DNA of 64,000 bases from Paraspadella gotoi (Eukaryota; Chaetognatha), in contig CM119269.1 in assembly GCA_051294375.1 (NCBI GenBank), forward strand, positions 17,284,265 through 17,348,264, given 5' to 3'. A program made the position numbers and the translations under genes. The notes beneath the pieces were generated by a model. It worked only from the letters and a program-made list of their open reading frames with translations, searched no databases and had not been told where the DNA came from. Below, piece after piece: positions 57,201 through 64,000 of the stretch. Numbering within the stretch: position 1 is the stretch's first letter; every line of letters starts with the position of its first letter.

Positions 57201-60200
57201 ATGGACGGCGGAGGTGTTGGAGGCACCGGTGCTCCCGGCGGCACATTGGCGCCGATAAAAGGAACTCGGACGTTGGGCGAAAATGGGTCCGTACTCGGTG
57301 TTCCTAGACGAAAATGTTTTGTTAATATTTATATTTAAAAAGGAATTATTTTCGGTGATACGCACCATTGTCATTATTTCTTGTCGTATTCAAAGGCTTC
57401 CTATCATCTTCATTCTGTAAAAAAAAATAATTTTCATATCTTTCGGAATCTGCTAAGTGTTGCATAGCAATGTTCTACTAAATTACCAGAGATCCAAGAC
57501 CAGGAATTTCCACAGGTCTTCCCGAAGGATTTGCTGTAAGTAAAATAGAAATGAATCAACCCTCACGAACATCTTAAGTTACTGATAACGATCAATGATA
57601 ATCGGAATTAGTTACTCGGAGTTCCATTGAATGAAGGCGAGGAGCGATGCTGCTTTTGCGAAGGCTCCTCGCTCTCTTCCCCATCTTCCAACGTCTCTCG
57701 TGAAGGCGAATCTCGAGAGGAATCGTGAGGCCCTAAATGATAAAAAAAAATCAGGGCTTAAAAGATATACCGCTTCAAACCGAAAACTTCCGTATCGCTT
57801 TCTACTGTAGCGAAGAATTATCCCGCTTACTTTTGACGGCTTTACTCGATGCGGTTTCATTGTCCGATCCTTCGGCGCTGCGCCTTCCTCGCTCATCTCC
57901 GCTGCCCACGGAACACCCGTCATCCTCTCGCCCTTCGCTTAGCCCGCCGAAGAGACTCATCATCGTCTCTCCTTCAAATTTTAGGAGGTCAGATTTAAAA
58001 TTTGGGATGGTTTCTTGAGAAGTTCACCAACTTACCTCCTTTAGCAGTGAGGGCAGCGAGTCTCTTGTCGAGTGCCGAAGGTCCCTGACGTCCTCCGTCG
58101 ACGCCCCCACGTCCAGGCGACGAATTGGCCGACGAACTCCGAGTGTCCGTTTTGTAGCTCGTATTCAAAAAAGATGCCACAGCTGAAAACGAAAAATAAC
58201 CGTTTTACATTTCATGCCACTAATAAAAAACTGTTCCCACAACCTTAACAGTTTTGTTACCGGGATGTTGAGGCCGGGGCACGACTGGGGGACTCGAACG
58301 TCGAGTCGAATCGTTTTCGGTATCCTCCGAACTTTTTTTCTTTTTTTTCCTTTGACTAGGCGTTGCTTGTGGACTATTCTCAAGTTCCTGTGAAGGTTGA
58401 AAAACGCCCGAATAGTCAGTGGGTCATATTTTAAGTTGGAAGCAGGAAAAAGATATGTAGATATTAGATTCAAAACCATGCTACACTCAAATATCGACCA
58501 TACCTTCTCCAAAAGTGCATCAACATCGAAAGAAGAATTAGACTCTTCTCCATCAGAGGCGATTTCCGTCGTTTTAATCTTCTCAAGCGCTGCATAAACA
58601 GATAATTAGTTTAAATTTTAAATTAAGCAACACAGAGCTACATGCAAATCCATGACTAACGAGAAGACTTTTCCGCTTCGAAAACAAGACTGGGTTCTTG
58701 CCCCTCTCCGTCCGACAAATCCATGTGTTCGTCCATAATATGATCCTTAGTCAAGTCAGGCGGTGGAGTATTTCCTGGCGAAGGTGCATCGTACCTGGAA
58801 TACAAATAGTTGGGACAATGTTTGAGTTTGACCCATTGATAGTGACAAAGGCTCTTACTCTGGGGAAAGCGGCACAGGCTCGGGTTCCGTGGGATCAGGA
58901 AGGACCTTTATGAACTCGGTTAACCTTTTCCTCAAATTGTTCACGCGAATGCTAAAGTTCTTATACGCCTGTTGAGAAATAGATCAGTCAAAGAATTCTT
59001 TAAATTTATTTTGAATAACAATTTTATAAGTCTTTTAACATACATTGGCCACTATTTTCGCTTCACCATACTGATGCTCGTAGTAAATCTCGCTCTGAGC
59101 AAGCCTGTCTTGAACGTCTTTTTGAAGAGTGATTTGTTCGGCCAAGGATTTGACGTAGTCTTCGAGCTTACTGCACGCGTCTTCAAAATCGTTACAGTGC
59201 TTTGTTCCGTGCATTCGATCTAATTCGAAAAAATGACAATAAAAAATAGTACCATGCCGCCTTAAAGCATTTTCTTGCCTTTGATTTGTTGAATAGCTTC
59301 GGGTGACGAGACATCCACCTTAACGAGCTTCAACTGTTTCAGTTTATTCTCGTTTTCCGACTGTCTCTTCATGATGTCCTTGATCTTGTCCGTCATCTCC
59401 GATGGTTTGAATCGTTCCACGATTTTCGCGTTTTGCGCTGCTTGAAGTTTTTGTTTGTCCAAGGAGTCCCGAAGATCCTGAATGTAGTCGTCTTCGAAAA
59501 CTTCGCGTTCTCCCCAAACCTAAGCGCGTACATAAGGATACGTTATGGCAACGGGGGGACATGTGTGATGCTTGGGGTGTGAGGCATCTCCTGACAGCTG
59601 GCGCTCAGGGCTTTGGACCTGCAGTGACAACCCCATGTCACTGGGGTGTTTATGCCTACACCATCACTTTAACCAGCGTGACCGTGAGGGGATTGAACCC
59701 GGAACTCAGTTGGTGAACGAGTAATTAGCTGTCCAAGCCAATGGGGTGAGCTGAGTTTCACCAAGCTATACGGAAGGGGAATTTAGGATTCGCCACACAT
59801 GCCCCCCCAAGACAGCACACTGGGGTTCTCAAGCCCAGAGTGACTGTCTTGGCTGTCTCGGAGTGGGATGCATACCCTTAAGCAACAACGTGAGCGACTG
59901 TATGCAGCGGTTACGTGTTCGATAGTAGGGCTCACTACTTATGGCAATGGGGTGACATGTGTGATGCTTGGAGTGAGGCATCTCCCGACAGCTGGCGCTC
60001 AGGGCTTTGGACCTGCAGTGACCACCCCATGTCACTGGCGTGTTTTAACCAGCGTGACCGTGAGGGGATTGAACCCAGAACTCACGGTTGGTGAACAAGT
60101 ACTTAGATGTCCAAGCCAATGGGACAAGCTGAGTTTCACCAAGCTATAAGAGAGGCGAATTTAGGATTCGCCACGTCTTCTTTCGTCCACTTGAATACAA

Positions 60201-60677
60201 GCAACACCACTTCATACCTCCAGGACTCTTTGGACGTTGTTGAGAATGCCGTCGTCTCGTAAGAAGCCGATGATGTCCGAAATGCCGGACCTCAGGCTTT
60301 CGTACAAATCATTCAGTTTCTTGCGTTTAGCATACTGTACTACGTCGTTAGCAACATAGAACAGCGTCAATCGATGCTTAGGCTGACCTGGATTATCGAT
60401 ATTGAAACGAAAATTAAAATATTATTATTACTGTCACATCTTTTTGCCGTTGAATCTTACTTTTCTTGATTATTTTTTTCCACAAATTCACGATGCGTTC
60501 GTGATGTCCTTTGTGGGTCATTATCCACATTGAAAGCGCTGGAAATACGAATTTAGTTTAGCTACGAATATTATATTAATCAATCATATTTTATTTACCT
60601 TGGATGCCTTGTTGAGTTGGTTCCACATGGTACAACCGTCTTTCTAATCCCGCTTCGTTCAGTTTAACTGAAGACAT
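54214..60677 (-). CDS. RPRD2: RPRD2-like CTD-interaction-domain protein, 1019 aa, 23 exons
   Basis: RPRD proteins bind phosphorylated RNA polymerase II C-terminal repeats through a CID and aid its dephosphorylation. Exons (upper-lower): 60677-60599, 60538-60461, 60387-60218, 59519-59279, 59219-59044, 58968-58859, 58794-58661, 58589-58504, 58387-58261, 58182-58036, 57971-57831, 57732-57616, 57533-57487, 57414-57366, 57303-57163, 56947-56879, 56641-56519, 56442-56195, 56129-55997, 55934-55832, 55732-55584, 54873-54741, 54472-54214; phases all fit. CID: IQALSMWIMTHKGHHERIVNLW, HRLTLFYVANDVVQYAKRK, VLEVWGEREVF. A coiled coil follows with EHQYGEAKIVANAYKNF and RVNNLRKRL, the RPRD2 hallmark, then VLPDPTEPEPVP. 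The rest is Pro/Ser-rich, ends Arg/Tyr/Asp/Gly-rich (YHDERYDERNYDRYEDD), and holds repeated DVDMR/DIDMRDTDVD motifs. Exon 4 uses a GC donor (59278-59277). Confidence 0.93.
59540..59803 (-). mobile_element. family E tRNA-related SINE, RPRD2 intron 3, copy 1
   Basis: The minus strand carries TGGCTTGGACAGCTAATTAC (A-box-like) and, about 40 nt on, GGTTCAATCCC (59699-59689), an exact polymerase III B box. Further blocks: CATGTGTGATGCTTGGGG, GCTGGCGCTCAGGGCTTTGG, ATTTAGGATTCGCCAC at the right end. Copy 2 repeats all of these in the same order. Confidence 0.7.
59939..60177 (-). mobile_element. family E tRNA-related SINE, RPRD2 intron 3, copy 2
   Basis: Second direct copy 135 bp from the first; B box GGTTCAATCCC at 60075-60065. 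It lacks about 20 bp present in copy 1 (TATGCCTACACCATCAC). Confidence 0.7.
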
Positions 60678-61022
60678 TTTGCGGAGTCAAAATTGTCCGA
60701 ACGTTCAGAGTTCCATTTGGACTCTGTATGAATGTTCTTTTAATCTAAAAAAGTTTTCTAATAAAACATTTTAACTAAAAAAAGTTTAAGGAATAATTTT
60801 TCTTAACCTATAATGTTTTTTTAACTTAAGAGGGAAGGAATCATTCAGGCTCATCTATATAGGACAAAGAATTTTATATTAATAATTAAAATAAGTCAAG
60901 AATAAATAATGAATAAAATAGTGCATAAAAACTTTAAAAATTCTGGTTCTACAGAAAATGATAAATGAGTAAAATGATAACATTCAATGATTCATGAAAC
61001 ATAGACTTAAGATTCCAATCTG
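60678..61022. other. spacer between SYS1 and RPRD2
   Basis: AT-rich, 345 bp; must hold the RPRD2 promoter and the SYS1 3' UTR, as both genes run on the minus strand. Nothing else recognised. Confidence 0.35.
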
Positions 61023-61499
61023 TCAAAGGTTTGACCAAGTTCCTCCAATTGAAATTGGGATTGCTTTAAGTTCTGTTTTCATACAAAGGTATTCACCGAG
61101 CACAGTCATTAGAGCGACGCAGATAAGTTGAGCGCCCCACCACGTAATAGAAGTGGGAAGTGCGCCAGCGTAGAAGAAACAAATAATTGCGTGGAAGAAG
61201 TGAGCGGTTATAGCAAAGTCCAAACATTGTTTCGTACGTTCCACCACGTACCAAAGCCCCAGGGAACATGTTAACGCATTTAGGACGAGAGCCACGACAA
61301 ATAGTCGTCCTTGCGTTGTGCCAATCGCCATGAACTGAGACAAAAACATCTGATCCAAGGATCTTGGAACATTGACAATAATATCCGAAACAGAAACCCA
61401 GATTCCCATTGAGAAGTAAAAGATGCATTGCATGGTGACTATCTGGGCCACGATCATGACTGGATCCCATATGAAAGATCGAAACTGATTGGAGCTCAT
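61023..61499 (-). CDS. SYS1: SYS1 Golgi-localised integral membrane protein, 158 aa
   Basis: SYS1 recruits the ARFRP1/Arl3 small GTPase to the trans-Golgi and thereby golgin tethers. Single exon, start ATG at 61499-61497 (MSSNQFRSFIWDPVMIV). Family marks: QFRSFIWDP, PRSLDQMF, GRLFVVALVLNALTCSLGL, ERTKQCLDFAITAHFFH, TWWGAQLICVALM, and the highly conserved LGEYLCMKTELKAIPI near the end. Four membrane segments are visible (about 12-34, 65-87, 95-117, 121-140), as expected. Length equals that of other animal SYS1 proteins. Confidence 0.97.
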   Translation of the reverse strand: MSSNQFRSFIWDPVMIVAQIVTMQCIFYFSMGIWVSVSDIIVNVPRSLDQMFLSQFMAIGTTQGRLFVVALVLNALTCSLGLWYVVERTKQCLDFAITAHFFHAIICFFYAGALPTSITWWGAQLICVALMTVLGEYLCMKTELKAIPISIGGTWSNL

Positions 61500-62787
61500 G
61501 GTGATTAAAGATTTGAGCCAATTCGGTTGATGTTAACGAAGCAGTTAAAACTATGTTATTTGTTTTCGTTGTTGATCACGCGCTACAATTAATTCCATAA
61601 TGATATTAAATCCGTGATTTCACTAGGTAATGGCACGCCAGGGCAAACATTTGTTAACATTTCCAAGGAACTAAAGGGAAAAAAATTAAAATATTAAATC
61701 AAGCGAAAGTCAAAAAAAAATTATCGATAGGAAATGAGGGCGCCGCCATGATGACATGTGCCGATGCGTCTGCAGTTTGCCGAAAACTACGTGTTCTTAA
61801 GAACAGTTAATCAAATAATGTATTCCCGATATATTTTATGATCCTGTTTTTTGAATAATTTATATCATATGTTAGGGCGTCACCGAGCCATTTAATTTCT
61901 TACATTTCACTAAGTCTTTAAGATTTTAAAAATGGATCACTTACCCACTGCAGTGCGACTGACAATAGATCGAGCTGTAAGGACTCTTCGAAGCTCGAAA
62001 GGTGTGACTAAAACAAAAGTCAAAATGTAAACGGACTAAATCCTCCGTAAAACTAAAAGAAGCTAAACTGAAGTGAAGTGAAGATTAAGAATGAGAAATT
62101 GGGTAACTTTAGTTTAGTAGTCTTTACTTAGATTCCTCCATAAATTTTTAAATTTGTCAGAACGTTTTTCTCTTTTTTTTCCATATTTTTTTGACAAGCT
62201 AAACGTTTCTCTGATTACGCAAAATTTCATGAAAGAAATAAAAAAATAATTGTGTTATGACTTACGTCTCGAATAGATGGAAAAGAAACCTCGTTTAAAA
62301 ATTCGATCAGGAAGTGGGGTAACTAAGGCTTACCAATGACATCCTCCACGCCGATCGTTCTCTTAAATAATATTATATATATATATAATATTTATATATA
62401 TATTATATTTTATATATATTATATATATTTTATATATAATATTTTTAATACATTTGAAAAGGAATAAAAGAAAATTCGGAATGCAGGTTGCAGAAAGGGT
62501 ACAGCTAATCTGGACAAACTGACATAATAATCATCACCTATTTGTCTTGTAAAATGGGGGTTTACTATTCGACATCTGTAACAACCTTAGCTACTACCAG
62601 TCGGTGCTTTAATCCATTGAAATTCAATTTGAATTTTGTTTTCCCTCTACTCTAGCGTCGAGTCTCAGTTTACGAAATAATAATATTATAATAATAATAT
62701 TATTAGTATACATTTTTTTGTTCAGTAATATGAATTTTATAATAAATAATAATTGTTTTAAATTGATTTTAACTGCTATTTTTTATG
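61500..62787. other. intergenic DNA upstream of SYS1
   Basis: A small GC-richer island (61730-61795) is the likely SYS1 promoter or a leader exon. Further on AT-rich, with a (TA)n-type stretch at about 62370-62450. No gene. Confidence 0.35.
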
Positions 62788-63017
62788 TTTGAGGTAGAAA
62801 ATGAAAATGTTTATGTACGAGTTTTATAAAGAAACATAAATTTCAGCTTCAATGTAAGCTTTCATCAGCGAAAAAACAGATTTGTGAAACAAATATTTCT
62901 CTCTTCAAACTACAAAATGTGTGAAAATATTTGTTTCACAAATCAATTTATGAGCTGATGAAGGTTTACAATGAAGCCGAAACAAGTCCGAAATTTATGT
63001 TTCTTAATAAAAACGGT
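62788..63017. repeat. family D foldback with two hammerhead-like cores
   Basis: Arms pair TTTGAGGTAG side with the AAAACGG side, and centrally GATTTGTGAAACAAATATTT with its inverse. Plus-strand core: CTGATGA (62955-62961), A, GGTTT/GAAGCC stem, GAAAC (62979-62983), AAGTC. Minus-strand core: CTGATGA (62868-62862), stem AGCTT/AAGCT, GAAA (62844-62841). It runs directly into a family C block. Confidence 0.6.
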
Positions 63018-63222
63018 TACCAATTGGGTTCAGGTTAGGGATTAAGGGTAGTTAGGATTAAGGGTGGTTAGGGATTGGTAATAAAAAGTTTTTTTATCCT
63101 TACAATATCCTTTTTTTATTTTTGCGTAGCGAGATTTATATAAATTGCTCATAAGAAGCGAAAAAAAAAAAACCGACCGCAAAATCCCGGTCGGCGAATG
63201 TAAAAGTGAGCCGAAAAATTAA
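63005..63222. mobile_element. family C, second subtype, fused to a hammerhead foldback
   Basis: GGTTCAGGTTAGGGATTAAGG, GTTAGGATTAAGGGTGGTTAGGG at 63030-63075, then a T-rich link and ACCGACCGCAAAATCCCGGT, CGGCGAATGTAAAA. Same as 38930-39128; here it overlaps the end of the foldback at 62788-63017 (AAACGGTTACCAATTGGG). Confidence 0.65.
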
Positions 63223-63293
63223 TAATGCTGTGCATATTAGTATTATTACAATTTAATGCTAAGAGAGTTTTTGATTTTTTTTAAATTAAATAT

Positions 63294-63467
63294 TTAACAA
63301 AGTTTGGAAATGTTTTCGTCAACGATTTTTTATTAGTATACGGACATGTTTCGACTCTTCATTTCGAGTCTTCATCAGCAGTAATAAGAAGACTCGAAAT
63401 GAAGAGTCGAAACATGTCCGTATACTAATAAAAAATCGTTGACGAAAACATTTCCAAACTTTGTTAA
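63294..63467. repeat. perfect palindrome, 80-bp arms, 14-nt spacer
   Basis: Left arm 63294-63373 and right arm 63388-63467 are exact inverses over 80 bp, with spacer ATCAGCAGTAATAA. The left arm plus spacer, read on the minus strand, is hammerhead-like: CTGATGA (63378-63372), A, GACTC/GAGTC stem, GAAAC (63352-63348), ATGTC (63347-63343). The right arm carries the same stem and GAAACATGTC on the plus strand but ATAAGA where CTGATGA should be. Confidence 0.9.
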
Positions 63468-64000
63468 ATCTCTATACTCAACGAAGCCGAAAGGATTAAC
63501 ACAATGGTTAAATTAAATAAAAATAAATAAATAAATAAATTTTTTTTATTCAATTAAATCAAAATATTAATAATTTTAAAAATATGATTAATATTTGATT
63601 ATTATAATACTTTTAATAGAGTTAACAGTTTTAAATGTAAAATGTATAATAACTTTTCTATCATCTTATATTATAAGTTGTGAACTATGTAATTTAAGGT
63701 TTGTTTCTCTGCAACTAAATCTTTTCTACTTGTTGATCTGCATTACCCTAAGGTTATGTGACAAACAGCCTCGGGTTCTCGTGTCGAGAAGTTGACTCCA
63801 AAAACAGAGTGGCAACCCTGAAGGCCAATTGGACTTCGTGCATCCTCAAGCTCCACACGATTCATGCCCCGAAGGCGCCCCCTCTGTTAGACTATCAATG
63901 ACATCAAGAGTCTTAGTTAAAAAGTGTGAAGGCATTTCGGAATTGACATTTTTATGCATTATACATTTTTTCAAAAATATAGAAAATATCCGCACTGAGA
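63468..64000. other. terminal intergenic DNA
   Basis: AT-rich to about 63760, then a moderately GC-rich segment (63770-63905) without an identifiable gene; a frame at 63595-63795 has no domain. The segment might be an exon of a gene beyond the window, but no splice sites stand out. Confidence 0.3.

Overview
This is a gene-dense piece of an invertebrate animal nuclear genome. Protein genes are split by GT-AG introns, many only 65-120 bp long, and carry animal-specific families: a Gremlin/DAN BMP antagonist, a Cys-loop receptor and a meiotic HORMA protein. Intergenic and long intronic DNA is AT-rich and full of short non-autonomous transposons. Gremlin plus a Cys-loop receptor argue for a cnidarian or bilaterian. 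I could not place it more precisely.

Layout. Plus strand: SLC25A46 (mitochondrial outer-membrane carrier, 5' end outside the window), LARP6 (La-related RNA-binding protein), an unrecognised ankyrin-repeat protein, UBE2W (N-terminal ubiquitin-conjugating enzyme, single exon), ubiquilin, DPH5 (diphthamide synthesis), SLMAP (FHA/coiled-coil/tail anchor, STRIPAK component), a HORMAD-type meiotic protein with a PHD finger. Minus strand: Gremlin-like antagonist (signal-peptide exon not found). Plus strand: a divergent Cys-loop receptor in 7 exons with very large repeat-filled introns. Minus strand: RPRD2-like CTD-interacting protein in 23 exons and SYS1 (Golgi membrane protein, single exon). I reconstructed exon chains by hand, checking the reading phase at every junction. 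The genes do not form a pathway; the only thematic pair is the ubiquitin-linked neighbours UBE2W and ubiquilin.

From about 35.8 kb to 54.2 kb and again from 61.5 kb to the end, the DNA is dominated by repeats. At least six families recur: (A) a three-copy repeat carrying short GTCC/GACA arrays; (B) elements with terminal repeats ATCGTCGCAATCGC; (C) short elements with GCCGACCG ends enclosing TTAGGG-like, telomere-type tracts; (D) foldback repeats carrying a hammerhead-ribozyme-like core (CTGANGA, stem II, GAAAC, usually ATGTC); (E) a tRNA-related SINE present as two tandem pairs; and (F) several TA-flanked or inverted-repeat MITEs. Near 63.0 kb, C and D directly abut. This resembles what is known of Penelope-like retroelements, some of which carry hammerhead motifs and sit next to telomeric repeats. 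No reverse transcriptase of that type lies in the window, so this link is inference.

Other points: four introns appear to use GC instead of GT donors; SLMAP has a 50-codon upstream ORF whose stop overlaps the main start (ATGA); the receptor lacks the pore-lining glutamate typical of cation channels; and an inverted minisatellite near 44.4 kb and a perfect 80-bp-arm palindrome at 63.3-63.5 kb are striking structures.
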